DNA of 64,000 nt, from contig NZ_JACKVK010000009.1 in assembly GCF_025823185.1 (NCBI RefSeq), forward strand, positions 310,001-374,000, given 5' to 3'. The notes under the pieces are model-generated. The model saw only the letters and a program-made list of their open reading frames with translations. It was not told the origin of the DNA and did no database searches. Of the stretch, positions 32,348-43,700 are shown in pieces. The DNA is from Mycobacterium yunnanensis (GTDB taxonomy: Bacteria > Actinomycetota > Actinomycetes > Mycobacteriales > Mycobacteriaceae). Made by a program: the position numbers and the translations under genes. Every line of letters begins with the position of its first letter. Position 1 is the stretch's first letter.

Positions 32348-34198
32348 GTGCTTGCCACAGCGGGCCGGTCGGCGGCGGCCATGCTCGCCGCGGCGGTGAT
32401 CGCCACCGTCGTCGCGGGCGTCTCGCTGGAGGCGATCGCGCGGGTCGAATGGCCCGCGTTCAACTCCTCGAATCAGCTACACGCGCTGACCACGGTCGGC
32501 CAATTCGCCTGTCTGACAGGTCTCTTCGCAGCGGGCTGGCTCTGGCGAGCCCATCTCAGGCTGATCGCCAGGCTCGTCGCGGTCGTCTTCCTGTCGGCTC
32601 TGTCTGCCGTCACCCTGGCGATGCCGTTGGGCGCCACCAAGCTCTACCTGTTCGGCGTCTCGGTCGACCAGCAGTTCCGCACCGAATACCTGACGCGGTT
32701 TGCCGATTCCCCGGTGCCGCACGACATGACCTACATCGGCCTTCCGCCCTACTACCCGAGCGGCTGGTTCTGGTTGGGTGGCCGGCTCGCGCACCTCACC
32801 GGCACACCGGCCTGGGAGATGTTCAAGCCGTGGTCGATCATCTCGATCACGGCGGCCGTCGCCGTCGCGCTGACACTCTGGACGCTGCTCATCCGGTTCG
32901 AACTCGCCCTAATCGTGGCCACCGCGACCACCGCGGCCACCCTGGCGTACGCGCCCGCGGAGCCGTACGCCGCGGTCATCACGGTCCTCTTGCCGCCAAT
33001 CTTCGTCCTGGCGTGGGCGGGCCTGCGGGCCGACCGCGGACGGGGCTGGGCGGCCGTCGTCGGCGTCGGGCTCTTCCTCGGACTCGCGGCGCTGTTCTAC
33101 ACACTCCTCCTCGGGTACGCCGCCTTCACCGTCACGATCATGGCCCTGCTCGCCGCCGCCACCCGACGCAGCTGGTGGCCCCTGTCGAGACTTGCCGTCA
33201 TCGCCGTCGTGGCCGGCCTCCTCGCGCTGATCCACTGGGGTCCCTACGTGCTGGCCGCGTCGAGGGGCGCGCCCGCCGACAAGGGAACCGCCCAGCACTA
33301 CCTGCCCTCCGACGGCGCCCAGCTGACGTTCCCCATGCTCGACTTCACCCTGCTCGGCGCGCTGTGCATGATCGGCACGCTGTGGCTGGTGGTGCGGGCG
33401 CGGAGCTCCGTCCGCGGAGGCGCACTGGCCCTCGGCGTCCTTGCCGTCTACGCCTGGTCGCTGTTGTCGATGGTGACCACCCTGCTCGGCACCACCCTGC
33501 TGTCGTTCCGGCTGCAGCCCACCCTCACGGTGCTGTTGACGGCCGCCGGCGCGTTCGGCTTCGTCGAGACCACGCTCGCGATCGGGTCCAGATACACCGT
33601 CCAGACCCGGCAGCGGGTCGTCGCCGCCGGGGCGGTCGTCGGCGCGATCGGAGCGATTACGTTCACCCAGGACATCCCCGACGTGCTGCGGCCCGACATC
33701 GTCGTCGCCTACACCGACACCGACGGCAGTGGCCAGCGCGCCGACCGGCGGCCACCTGGCGCCGAGCAGTACTACCGCGAGGTCGACGCCACGATCGCTC
33801 AGGTGACCGGGCGCCCCCGCGACCAGACCGTGGTGATGACCGCCGACTACAGCTTCCTGGCCTATTACCCCTACTACGGCTTCCAGGGTCTGACGTCGCA
33901 CTACGCCAATCCGCTCGCTCAGTTCAAGGAGCGGTCCGCGGCCATCGAGGGCTGGGCCACGATCACCTCACCCGACCAGTTCGTCGCCGCCCTGGACGGG
34001 TTGCCCTGGCAGCCGCCAACGGTGTTCCTCATGCGCCACGGCGCCAACGACACCTACACACTGCGCCTGGCCAGCGACGTCTACCCCAATCAGCCCAACG
34101 TCCGCCGGTACCAGGTGGCCCTGGACGCCGCCCTGTTCGACGATCCGCGGTGGGCGGTGTCCGACCACGGACCGTTCGTCCTGGCAATCCGGCGGTAA
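32348..34198 (+). CDS. aftA: Arabinofuranosyltransferase AftA
   Basis: A 616-residue GT-C enzyme with about 11-13 membrane helices and a periplasmic C-terminal domain, matching Rv3792. Diagnostic segments include GATKLYLFGVSVDQQFRTEY in the first catalytic loop, AQHYLPSDGAQLTFPML, and ADYSFLAYYPYYGFQGL. AftA adds the first arabinose to galactan using DPA. GTG 32348 is chosen as it begins right after dprE2; an in-frame start at 32264 (644 residues) inside dprE2 is the alternative. The stop overlaps an in-frame ATG for embC at 34198. Confidence 0.93.
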   Translation: MLATAGRSAAAMLAAAVIATVVAGVSLEAIARVEWPAFNSSNQLHALTTVGQFACLTGLFAAGWLWRAHLRLIARLVAVVFLSALSAVTLAMPLGATKLYLFGVSVDQQFRTEYLTRFADSPVPHDMTYIGLPPYYPSGWFWLGGRLAHLTGTPAWEMFKPWSIISITAAVAVALTLWTLLIRFELALIVATATTAATLAYAPAEPYAAVITVLLPPIFVLAWAGLRADRGRGWAAVVGVGLFLGLAALFYTLLLGYAAFTVTIMALLAAATRRSWWPLSRLAVIAVVAGLLALIHWGPYVLAASRGAPADKGTAQHYLPSDGAQLTFPMLDFTLLGALCMIGTLWLVVRARSSVRGGALALGVLAVYAWSLLSMVTTLLGTTLLSFRLQPTLTVLLTAAGAFGFVETTLAIGSRYTVQTRQRVVAAGAVVGAIGAITFTQDIPDVLRPDIVVAYTDTDGSGQRADRRPPGAEQYYREVDATIAQVTGRPRDQTVVMTADYSFLAYYPYYGFQGLTSHYANPLAQFKERSAAIEGWATITSPDQFVAALDGLPWQPPTVFLMRHGANDTYTLRLASDVYPNQPNVRRYQVALDAALFDDPRWAVSDHGPFVLAIRR

Positions 34199-34234
34199 TG
34201 ATCATGATCGGTGAAGCCCCGCGGGGCGGGGAAC

Positions 34235-34240
34235 TATCAT
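34235..34240 (+). promoter_or_regulatory. Candidate -10 box, leaderless start of embC
   Basis: TATCAT, eight bases before GTG 34249. It supports GTG 34249 over the upstream ATGs at 34198 and 34204. Confidence 0.45.
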
Positions 34241-34248
34241 CTAGCCCC

Positions 34249-37200
34249 GTGACAGGAGCCGGGGCCAACCACGCCACCGCGCGACTGGTCGCCATCGTCG
34301 CCGGTCTGCTGGGTTCGATCCTGGCCATTGCCACGCCGTTCCTGCCGGTCACGCAGACCACCGCGGCCCTCAACTGGCCGCAGAACGGCGTCCTGCAGAG
34401 CGTCGACGCACCGCTGATCGGCTACGTCCCCACCGACCTGACCGTGACCATCCCCTGTCGCGCCGCCGCCGGCCTCGTCGGCGCCGAGAACGCCAGCCGC
34501 ACGGTTCTGCTGTCCACCGTTCCCAAGCAAGCTCCCAAGGCCGTCGACCGCGGATTGCTCGTCGAACGCGTCGGCGGCGACCTGCTCGTCATCGTCCGCA
34601 ACACCCCGGTCGTCAGCGCCCCCCTGAGCCAGGTGCTCAGCCCCGCGTGCCAACGGCTGACCTTCACCGCACACGCCGACAAGGTCACCGCCGAGTTCGT
34701 CGGCCTCGTCGAGGGGCCCGACGCCGACGGCCAGGCCACCCCCGGCGACCCGCTGCGGGGCGAACGCAGTGGGTACGACTTCCGTCCGCAGATCGTCGGC
34801 GTCTTCACCGACCTGTCCGGACCCGCGCCACCCGGGCTGCAGTTCTCGGCGACCGTCGACTCTCGGTACAGCACGTCCCCCACGCTGCTCAAGCTGCTCG
34901 CCATGGTCGTCGGCATCGCGATGACCGTCGTCTCCCTCGGCGCGCTGCACGTCCTGGACACCGCCGACGGCATGAAGCATCGCCGGTTCCTGCCACCCCG
35001 CTGGTGGTCGTTGAAACCGCTCGACGGGATCGTGGCCGCGGTCCTGGTGTGGTGGCACTTCGTCGGAGCCAACACCTCGGACGACGGCTACATCCTCACG
35101 ATGGCGCGGGTCTCCGAACACGCCGGCTACATGGCCAACTACTACCGCTGGTTCGGCACGCCGGAGGCGCCGTTCGGGTGGTACTACGACTTGCTCGCAC
35201 TGTGGGCGCACGTCAGCACCGCGAGCATCTGGGTGCGGCTGCCGACGCTGCTGATGGCACTGGCGTGCTGGTGGGTGATCAGCCGCGAGGTCATCCCCCG
35301 TCTCGGCCGTGCCGTCAAGACCAGCCGCGCCGCGGCCTGGACCGCGGCAGGCATGTTCCTGGCCTTCTGGTTGCCGCTGAACAACGGCCTTCGGCCCGAG
35401 CCGATCATCGCGCTCGGCATCCTGCTCACCTGGTGTTCGGTGGAGCGCGGCGTCGCGACCAGCCGGCTGCTGCCCGTCGCCATCGCCATCATCATCGGTG
35501 CGCTCACGTTGTTCTCCGGACCCACCGGGATCGCCGCCGTCGGCGCCCTGTTGGTCGCCATCGGCCCGCTCAAGACGATCGTCGCCGCGCACACGTCGCG
35601 CTTCGGCTACCTGGCGCTGCTGGCCCCGATCCTGGCCGCAGGCACCGTCACGATCTTCCTGATCTTCCGCGACCAGACGCTCACCAGCGAGCTTCAGGCC
35701 AGCGCCTTCAAGTCCGCCGTCGGGCCCAGCCTGGCGTGGTTCGACGAACACATCCGCTACGAGCGCCTGTTCATGGCCAGCCCCGACGGGTCGGTGGCGC
35801 GCCGCTTCGCCGTGCTCGCGCTGCTGCTCGCCCTCGCCGTGTCGGTCGCAATGTCGTTGCGCAAGGGGCGAATTCCCGGGACCGCCGCCGGACCGGCCCG
35901 GCGAATCATCGGCATCACGATCATCTCGTTCCTCATGATGATGTTCACCCCGACCAAGTGGACCCACCACTTCGGCGTGTTCGCCGGGCTGGCCGGGTCA
36001 CTCGGGGCGCTGGCCGCCGTCGCCGTCGCCTCGGCCGCGATGACGTCGCGGCGCAACCGGACCATCTTCGCGGCCATCGTGCTGTTCATGACGGCGTTCT
36101 CGTTCGCCAGCGTCAACGGCTGGTGGTACGTGTCGAACTTCGGTGTGCCGTGGTCGAACCAGTTCCCGCAGTACAAGTTCGGCTTCACCACGTTTCTGCT
36201 GGGCCTGTCGGTGGCCGCGCTGTTGCTGGCCGCCTGGCTGCACTTCACCGGGCGGGACGGATCACCACCGAGCAAGCCGCGGCGCTGGTCGTGGATCGGC
36301 AGGGCACCGCTGACGATCGTCGTGTGGGCCCTGGTGGTCTTCGAGGTGATGTCACTGACCGTCGCGATGGTCGAGCAGTACCCCGCCTGGTCGGTCGGCC
36401 GCTCCAACCTCGAGTCGCTGACCGGCAAGACGTGCGGCCTGGCCACCGACGTCCTCGTCGAGGAGGATCCCAACGCCGGCATGCTGGCACCGGTCAGCGC
36501 GCCACTGAACGCCTCGCTCGGGTCGTCGTCACAAGGCTTCGGCCCCAACGGGATTCCGGCCGACCTGTCGGCCGACCCCGTCGCCGAACCGCAGGGCAGC
36601 AACAACTTCGCCGACACCGACGGGTCCGTCGTGAGCGGCAGCGAGCCCGGCACCGAGGGCGGCACCACGGCCGCTGCGGGCGTCAACGGCTCGCGAGCCC
36701 GGCTGCCCTACAACCTCAACCCCGCCACCACCCCCGTGATGGGCAGCTGGCGGGCGGGCACCCAGCAACCCGCCCTGCTGCGCTCGGCGTGGTACCGCCT
36801 GCCACCGCGTGACCAGGCCGGCCCCCTGCTGGTGGTCGCCGCCGCGGGTCGCTTCGACTCGGGCGAGGTGACGGTCCAGTGGGCGACCGACGCCCAGGCC
36901 GCGAGTGGACAGCCCGGCGGCAGCGTCGGATTCGGTGACGTCGGCGCCGTCCCGGCGTGGCGCAACCTCCGCGTGCCGCTCAGCGCGATCCCCACCGAGG
37001 CCACCCAGGTACGCCTCGTCGCCTCCGACCAGGACCTCGCACCTCAGCACTGGATCGCGGTGACCCCGCCCCGCATCCCGCTGCTGAAGACGCTGCAGGA
37101 CGTCGTCGGATCCACCGACCCCGTGCTGCTGGACTGGCTCGTCGGGCTGGCGTTCCCCTGCCAGCGCCCGTTCGGTCATCAGAACGGCGTCACCGAGGTG

Positions 37201-37467
37201 CCCAAGTGGCGCATCCTGCCCGACCGGTTCGGCGCCGAGGCGAACTCGCCCGTGATGGACTACCTCGGCGGCGGACCGCTGGGCATCACCGAACTCCTGG
37301 TGCGTGCCGTGCCGGTACCCACCTATCTGAAGGACGACTGGTTCCGCGACTGGGGCGCCCTGCAGAAGTTGACCCCGTGGTACCCCAACGCCCAGCCCGC
37401 GCGGCTGGACCTCGGCACCGCCACACGCAGCGGATTGTGGAGTCCTGGACCTCTTCGTTTGAGCTGA
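34249..37467 (+). CDS. embC: Arabinosyltransferase EmbC
   Basis: A 1072-residue GT-C transferase with roughly 13 membrane helices and a large extracytoplasmic carbohydrate-binding C-terminus (after about 700). The catalytic acidic pair is Asp278-Asp279 in TSDDGYILTM; the proline-motif loop (AAGPARRIIG, GRIPGT) is also present. EmbC builds the arabinan of lipoarabinomannan using DPA. GTG 34249 (VTGAGAN) aligns with starts I recall for fast-grower EmbC and has a -10 box upstream. Length fits the family. Confidence 0.94.
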   Translation: MTGAGANHATARLVAIVAGLLGSILAIATPFLPVTQTTAALNWPQNGVLQSVDAPLIGYVPTDLTVTIPCRAAAGLVGAENASRTVLLSTVPKQAPKAVDRGLLVERVGGDLLVIVRNTPVVSAPLSQVLSPACQRLTFTAHADKVTAEFVGLVEGPDADGQATPGDPLRGERSGYDFRPQIVGVFTDLSGPAPPGLQFSATVDSRYSTSPTLLKLLAMVVGIAMTVVSLGALHVLDTADGMKHRRFLPPRWWSLKPLDGIVAAVLVWWHFVGANTSDDGYILTMARVSEHAGYMANYYRWFGTPEAPFGWYYDLLALWAHVSTASIWVRLPTLLMALACWWVISREVIPRLGRAVKTSRAAAWTAAGMFLAFWLPLNNGLRPEPIIALGILLTWCSVERGVATSRLLPVAIAIIIGALTLFSGPTGIAAVGALLVAIGPLKTIVAAHTSRFGYLALLAPILAAGTVTIFLIFRDQTLTSELQASAFKSAVGPSLAWFDEHIRYERLFMASPDGSVARRFAVLALLLALAVSVAMSLRKGRIPGTAAGPARRIIGITIISFLMMMFTPTKWTHHFGVFAGLAGSLGALAAVAVASAAMTSRRNRTIFAAIVLFMTAFSFASVNGWWYVSNFGVPWSNQFPQYKFGFTTFLLGLSVAALLLAAWLHFTGRDGSPPSKPRRWSWIGRAPLTIVVWALVVFEVMSLTVAMVEQYPAWSVGRSNLESLTGKTCGLATDVLVEEDPNAGMLAPVSAPLNASLGSSSQGFGPNGIPADLSADPVAEPQGSNNFADTDGSVVSGSEPGTEGGTTAAAGVNGSRARLPYNLNPATTPVMGSWRAGTQQPALLRSAWYRLPPRDQAGPLLVVAAAGRFDSGEVTVQWATDAQAASGQPGGSVGFGDVGAVPAWRNLRVPLSAIPTEATQVRLVASDQDLAPQHWIAVTPPRIPLLKTLQDVVGSTDPVLLDWLVGLAFPCQRPFGHQNGVTEVPKWRILPDRFGAEANSPVMDYLGGGPLGITELLVRAVPVPTYLKDDWFRDWGALQKLTPWYPNAQPARLDLGTATRSGLWSPGPLRLS

Positions 37468-37505
37468 GGCCCGCATGGCGGCGCGGCGCACACGAGTGCG
37501 TCGCC

Positions 37506-37511
37506 TAGCAT
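37506..37511 (+). promoter_or_regulatory. Candidate -10 box upstream of embA
   Basis: TAGCAT, eight bases before GTG 37520, positions -14 to -9 from that codon. In M. tuberculosis, mutations about 8-16 bases before embA are reported in ethambutol-resistant isolates, consistent with a promoter here. Confidence 0.5.
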
Positions 37512-37519
37512 CGAACCTC

Positions 37520-40500
37520 GTGCCCGCCCGGACCCTACGACTCATCGCGATCGTCGCGGGGGCCCTGGGACTCCTGCTATGCGCCCTGACCCCACTGCTT
37601 CCCGTCAAGCAGACGACGGCCACGATCCAGTGGCCACAGGGGCTCGGAACCGACGGCCTCATCACCGACGTGACCGCTCCGCTGGTCTCCGGTGCGCCGC
37701 TGGCGCTCGACGCGACCATCCCCTGCCAGGCCATGGCGACGCTGCCCGCCGCCGGTGGCGTCGTCCTCTCGACGATCCCCGACGGAGGGATCGACGCCGG
37801 CCGCAACGGTCTGTTCGTCCGGGCCACCGCCGACAGCGTCATCGTCGCCTTCCGTGACTCGGTCGCCGCCGTTGCGCCCCGGACGGCCGTGGCCTCCGGC
37901 GCCTGCAGCTCGCTGCACGTCTGGGCCGACGTGGGTGGCGTCGGCGCAGACTTCGTCGGCATTCCCGGCGCCACCGGGACCTTGGCCCCGGAGAAGAAGC
38001 CTCAGGTGGCCGGGCTGTTCACCGACATGAGGGTCGGTCCGCAGGGGCTGTCCGCCCGCGTCGACGTCGACACCCGCTTCGTCACCGCTCCGACCCCGCT
38101 GAAGACCGCGCTGATGGTGCTGGGCGTCCTGGCCACGGTGGGCTCGATCGTGGCGCTGGCCCTGCTGGACCGCTCCAGCCGCCGGGTCACCGGTGGATTG
38201 CGCCGTTTCTGGCGGGCCGGAGTCGCCACCTGGCTTGCCGACGGAGCCGTCGTGGGCGCCCTGCTGCTCTGGCACGTCGTCGGTGCGATCTCCTCGGACG
38301 ACGGCTACAACCTGACCATCGCGCGCGTCGCCGGCGACGCGGGCTACGTCGCCAACTACTACCGCTACTTCGGCGCCACCGAAGCGCCCTTCGACTGGTA
38401 CCCGTCCGTGCTGGCGCACCTGTCGGCGATCAGCACCGCCGGGGTGTGGATGCGGCTGCCCGCCACCGTGGCGGGCCTGGTCACCTGGCTACTGCTGAGT
38501 CGATGGGTGCTGCCCCGGCTCGGCGGGCGGCTGGCGGCCAACCGGGTCGCAGTCTGGACCGGCGCCGCGGTGTTCCTCGCCGCCTGGCTGCCGTTCAACA
38601 ACGGGCTGCGACCCGAACCCCTCATCGCGCTCGGCGCGCTGCTGGCCTGGGTCCTCGTCGAGTACGCGATCGGCGCCCGCCGTTCGTGGCCTGCCGCCGT
38701 CGCGATCGTCGTCGCCATGCTCAGCGTCACGCTGGCCCCGCAGGGCCTCATCGCACTCGCCCCGCTGCTGGTTGGCGCTCGCGCCATCGTCCGGAACGTC
38801 CGCAACCGGCCGACCGGCCTGCTGGCTCCGCTGGCCGCCTTCGCCGCGTCGCTGTCGCTGGTGTTCGTGATCGTCTTCCGCGACCAGACGCTGGCGACGG
38901 TCGCCGAATCGGCCCGCATCAAGTACACCGTCGGCCCGACGATCTCCTGGTATCAGGAGTTCCTCCGCTACTACTTCCTGACCGTCGAGGACAGCGTCGA
39001 CGGTTCGTTGACCCGCCGGTTCTCGGTGCTGATCCTCCTGCTGTGCCTGTTCGGACTGCTGGCGGTGATGCTGCGCCGCGGCAGCCTGCCCGGCATGGCC
39101 ACCGCGCCCGTCTGGCGGTTGTTGGGCACCACCGCGGTCGGCCTGCTGCTGCTCACGTTCACCCCGACCAAGTGGGCCATCCAGTTCGGCGCCTTCGCGG
39201 GGCTGTCCGGCGCGCTGGGCGCCGTCACCGCCTTCACCTTCTCCCGCGTCGGGCTGCACAGCCGACGCAACCTCGCGCTGTACGTCACGGCCCTGCTGTT
39301 CGTGCTGGCGTGGGCGACCTCGGGGATCAACGGCTGGTTCTACGTCGGCAACTACGGCGTGCCGTGGTTCGACAAGCAGCCGCTCGTCGCGGGCACGCCC
39401 GTCACGTCGATGTTCCTCGGCCTGGCCATCGCCTGCGGCCTGCTGGCTGGCTGGCTGCACTTCCGGATGGACTACACCGGGCACGTCGAGGTCGAGAACA
39501 CCCGGCGCAACCGGGTGCTGGCGTCCACCCCGCTGCTGGTGGTGGCGACGCTGATGGTGCTGCTCGAGGTCGGGTCGATGGTCAAGGGCGCCGCCGGGCG
39601 CTACCCCGCCTACACGACCGCCAGGGCCGACGTCGACGCACTGGCCTCCGGCCTCGGTGCCACCAGCTGCGCGATGGCCGACGACGTGCTGGTCGAGACC
39701 GACCCGAATGCCGGCCTGCTGCAACCCGTTTCGGGGCAGCAGTTCGGTCCGGACGGACCCCTCGGCGGCACCGACCCGCAGGGCTTCACCCCCAACGGCG
39801 TCAGCGACACCCTGCTGCCACCCGAGCCCGTCACCGCCAACCCGGGCACCGTCAACTCGCCGGGGTCACCCGACAAGCCCAACTCGGGGATCGGATTCTC
39901 CGCAGGCACCGGCGGTGGTTACGGCCCGGTCGGCGTCAACGGCTCGCGGGTCTTCCTTCCCTTCGGACTCGACCCCGCCCGGACCCCCGTGATGGGCAGC
40001 TACGGCGAGAACACCGCTGCCGCCAAGGCGACGTCGGCGTGGTACGAACTGCCGCCGCGCACACCAGACCGTCCGCTGGTCACCGTCTCGGCCGCCGGCG
40101 CCATCTGGTCGGCTAACGAAGAGGGTGACTTCAACTACGGTCAGTCTCTGAAACTGCAGTGGGGCGTGCGCAATCCGGACGGCAGCTTCCGCCCGCTGGC
40201 CGCGGTGGAGCCCATCGATCCCCTCGTGCCACAGCGCGCGTGGCGCAACCTGCGCTTCCCGCTGGCCTCGGCGCCGCCGGAGGCCAACGTGGCCCGCATC
40301 GTCGCCGACGACCCGAACCTGTCCACCGACCAGTGGTTCGCGTTCACCCCACCGCGCGTGCCTGCCCTGGAGTCCGCCCAGCAATTCCTGGGGTCGACGA
40401 CTCCGGTGCTGATGGACATCGCAACCGCCGCGAACTTCCCGTGCCAGCGCCCGGCATCGCAGCACCTCGGCGTCGCGGAGCTGCCGGACTACCGCATCCT

Positions 40501-40777
40501 GCCCAACGCCAAACAGGTCGTGGTGTCGTCGAATCAGTGGCAGTCCGCCGACGACGGTGGCCCGTTCCTCTACATCCAGGCGCTGCTGCGCACGTCCACC
40601 GTCCCGACCTATCTGCGCGACGACTGGTACCGCGACTGGGGCACCATCGAGCGCTACGACCGCATCGTGTCGGCCACCGCCGCGCCGGAGGCCACCGTCG
40701 ACCAGGGCACCCAAACCGTGCTGGGCTGGACGCGCCGCGGACCCATCCGAGCCCTGCCACTGGAGACGGACAAGTGA
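37520..40777 (+). CDS. embA: Arabinosyltransferase EmbA
   Basis: A 1085-residue GT-C transferase paralogous to EmbC and EmbB. The acidic pair begins at Asp260 in SSDDGYNLTI, followed by ANYYRYFGATEAPFDWY. EmbA partners with EmbB to form the arabinan termini of arabinogalactan. GTG 37520 is chosen from the adjacent -10 box; an in-frame ATG at 37475, with GCTGAGG upstream, would add 15 residues and cannot be excluded. The stop overlaps the embB GTG. Confidence 0.93.
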   Translation: MPARTLRLIAIVAGALGLLLCALTPLLPVKQTTATIQWPQGLGTDGLITDVTAPLVSGAPLALDATIPCQAMATLPAAGGVVLSTIPDGGIDAGRNGLFVRATADSVIVAFRDSVAAVAPRTAVASGACSSLHVWADVGGVGADFVGIPGATGTLAPEKKPQVAGLFTDMRVGPQGLSARVDVDTRFVTAPTPLKTALMVLGVLATVGSIVALALLDRSSRRVTGGLRRFWRAGVATWLADGAVVGALLLWHVVGAISSDDGYNLTIARVAGDAGYVANYYRYFGATEAPFDWYPSVLAHLSAISTAGVWMRLPATVAGLVTWLLLSRWVLPRLGGRLAANRVAVWTGAAVFLAAWLPFNNGLRPEPLIALGALLAWVLVEYAIGARRSWPAAVAIVVAMLSVTLAPQGLIALAPLLVGARAIVRNVRNRPTGLLAPLAAFAASLSLVFVIVFRDQTLATVAESARIKYTVGPTISWYQEFLRYYFLTVEDSVDGSLTRRFSVLILLLCLFGLLAVMLRRGSLPGMATAPVWRLLGTTAVGLLLLTFTPTKWAIQFGAFAGLSGALGAVTAFTFSRVGLHSRRNLALYVTALLFVLAWATSGINGWFYVGNYGVPWFDKQPLVAGTPVTSMFLGLAIACGLLAGWLHFRMDYTGHVEVENTRRNRVLASTPLLVVATLMVLLEVGSMVKGAAGRYPAYTTARADVDALASGLGATSCAMADDVLVETDPNAGLLQPVSGQQFGPDGPLGGTDPQGFTPNGVSDTLLPPEPVTANPGTVNSPGSPDKPNSGIGFSAGTGGGYGPVGVNGSRVFLPFGLDPARTPVMGSYGENTAAAKATSAWYELPPRTPDRPLVTVSAAGAIWSANEEGDFNYGQSLKLQWGVRNPDGSFRPLAAVEPIDPLVPQRAWRNLRFPLASAPPEANVARIVADDPNLSTDQWFAFTPPRVPALESAQQFLGSTTPVLMDIATAANFPCQRPASQHLGVAELPDYRILPNAKQVVVSSNQWQSADDGGPFLYIQALLRTSTVPTYLRDDWYRDWGTIERYDRIVSATAAPEATVDQGTQTVLGWTRRGPIRALPLETDK

Positions 40778-43700
40778 GGACTACCCGCTGGGTGGCGATG
40801 ATCGCGGGACTGATCGGCTTCGTGCTGTCGGTGCTGTTTCCGCTGCTGCCGGTCGTACAGACCACGGCCACGGTGAACTGGCCCCAGAACGGCCAAGTCA
40901 ACGACGTGACCGCCCCGCTCATCACACTGACGCCGGTCACCATGACGGCCACCGTGCCCTGTGACGTGTTGCGCGACATGGCAAATCGCGGTGGCGGCAC
41001 GGTGTTGGGCACCGCCCCGGCCACCGCCAAGGACGCGGCGCTGAACTCGCTGTTCGTCAACGTCAGCTCCAAGCGCTCCGATCAACGGGTCACCGTCACC
41101 GACCGCAACGTCGTCATCGCCACCATGCCGATGTCCCGCGTGCTCGGGCCCGAGTGCACCCGACTGGAGATCACCTCGTCGGAAGCCGGCACCTTCGCCA
41201 CGTTCCCCGGGATGAGCGATCCGGCCGACCCGCAGAAGGACTTCCGATCCGGGTTCGTCGACCCCAACCTGCGCCCCAACTTCGTCGGCATCTTCACCGA
41301 CCTGAGCGGACCTGCGCCGCAAGGGCTCTCGGTGTCGGCGACCGTGGACACCCGCTTCACCACCAAGCCGACCGCGCTGAAGCTCGGCGCGATGCTGCTG
41401 GCGATGGTGGCCACCGTCATCGCACTGGTGGCCTTGTGGCGGCTGGACCAGCTCGACGGCCGGCGCATGCAACGGATCATCCCGTCGCGGTGGCGCACGT
41501 TCTCGGCGACCGACGTCGTGGTGGTCTGCGGGTTCCTGATCTGGCACGTCGTCGGGGCCAACTCGTCGGACGACGGCTACATCCTGCAGATGGCCCGCGT
41601 CGCCGACCGCGCCGGCTACATGTCGAACTACTTCCGGTGGTTCGGCAGCCCCGAGGATCCGTTCGGGTGGTTCTACAACGTGCTGGCGCTGATGACCCAC
41701 GTCAGCGACGCCAGCATCTGGATGCGCCTGCCCGACTTGATCTGTGCTCTGATCTGTTGGCTGCTGCTGTCGCGTGAGGTGCTGCCGCGGCTTGGGCCGT
41801 CGGTGGTCTCGAGCCGGTCGGCGACGTGGGCCGCGGGCCTGGTCCTCATGGCGGCGTGGATGCCGTTCAACAACGGTCTGCGCCCCGAGGGCCAGATCGC
41901 GACCGGCGCACTGATCACCTACGTGCTCATCGAGCGGGCCATCATCTCGGGCAGGCTCACCCCCGCCGCGCTGGCCATCGTCTCGGCCGCGTTCACGCTC
42001 GGCATCCAGCCGACCGGCCTGATCGCCGTTGCGGCCCTGCTGGCCGGTGGACGTCCGCTGCTGCGCATCCTGGTGCGACGGCACCGCGTCGTCGGCACCT
42101 GGCCGTTGGTGTTGCCCCTGCTGGCGGCGGGCACGATCATCCTGACCGTCGTGTTCGCCGATCAAACCCTGGCAACGGTGTTGGAGGCCACCAGGATTCG
42201 TACGGCGATCGGCCCAAGCCAGGCGTGGTACACCGAGAACCTGCGGTACTACTACCTGATCCTGCCGACGGTCGACGGATCGTTGTCGAGACGCTTCGGG
42301 TTCATGATCACCGCGCTGTCGCTCTTCGCGTCGCTGTTCATCATGCTGCGGCGTGGACGGGTGCCCGGCGTCGCCCGCGGGCCGGTGTGGCGCCTCGTCG
42401 GCATCATCTTCGGCACCATGTTCTTCCTGATGTTCACCCCCACCAAGTGGGTGCACCACTTCGGCCTGTTCGCCGCCGTCGGTGCAGCGATGGCCGCCGT
42501 CGCCACGGTGCTGGTGTCCCCGGTGGTGCTGCGTTCGGCGCGTAACCGGATGACCTTCGTCGCCGCGCTGCTGTTCGTGACCGCGCTGACCTTCTCGAGC
42601 ACCAACGGCTGGTGGTACGTCTCCAGTTACGGCGTGCCGTTCAACAACGCGATGCCGAAGGTCGGCGGGGTGACCGTCAGCTCGATCTTCTTCGCGCTGT
42701 TCGGCATTGCCGCGCTGTGGGCGTTTTGGCTGCACTTCGGCCGCGACCGCGCCGAGAGCAAGGTGGTGCGCTGGGTGACCGCGGCACCGATTCCGATCGT
42801 CGCGGGCTTCATGGTCGTGGTGTTCGTGGCGTCGATGCTGGCGGGCGTGGTGCGGCAGTACCCGACCTACTCGAACGGGGCGTCCAACCTCAAGGCGTTC
42901 ACCGGGGGCTGCGGCCTGGCCGACGACGTCCTCGTCGAACCGGACGCCAACGCCGGCTTCCTGGCGGCGATGCCGGGTGACTACGGCCCACTCGGAGCGC
43001 TCGGTGGCACCGGCGCCGTGGGGTTCACCCCCAGCGGGGTCCCCGACCACATCGTCGCCGAGGCCATCCGCAGCGATCTGCCGACCCCGGGCACGGACTA
43101 CGACTGGGACGCACCGGTCAAACTGTCGAGGCCCGGGGTGAATGGGTCGACGGTGCCGCTGCCCTATGGCCTCGATCCTCGGCGCGTGCCGTTGGCGGGC
43201 TCGTACGTCAACGGTCCTGCGCAGCAACAGAGTCGCCTCACCTCGGCGTGGTACCAGTTGCCGGCAGCGGACTCCGCCCACCCACTGGTGGTCGTCACCG
43301 CCGCGGGCAGTATCACCGGCAACAGCGTCTTCAACGGGGCCACCGAGGGGCAGCGCGTCGAATTGGAGTACGGCACAGCGGGTCCCGGCGGGCAACCGCA
43401 GGCCGCGGGTCGCGTCACGCCTTACGACATCGGGCCGATCCCGTCGTGGCGCAACCTGCGCTTCGACCGCTCGCAGATTCCGGCCGACGCCACCTCGGTT
43501 CGAATCGTGGCCGAGGATCTCTCACTGACTCCGGGTGACTGGATTGCCGTCACCCCGCCGCGCGTGCCGGAACTGAAGACGGTGCAGCAGTACGTGGGCT
43601 CCACCGAACCGGTGTTGATGGACTGGGCGGTCGGGCTGGCGTTCCCGTGCCAGCAGCCGATGCTGCACTCCAACGGGGTCACCGAGGTGCCGAAGTTCCG

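Noticed and set aside
32449..34248. Long N-terminal extension of the embC frame across aftA (1672 residues in all)
   Set aside because: The upstream 600 codons overlap AftA in another frame and are Arg/Pro-rich; the Emb fold begins at 34249.
40654..43395. 913-residue minus-strand ORF opposite embB
   Set aside because: Antisense shadow of EmbB, low-complexity Arg/Gly/His composition and no motifs.
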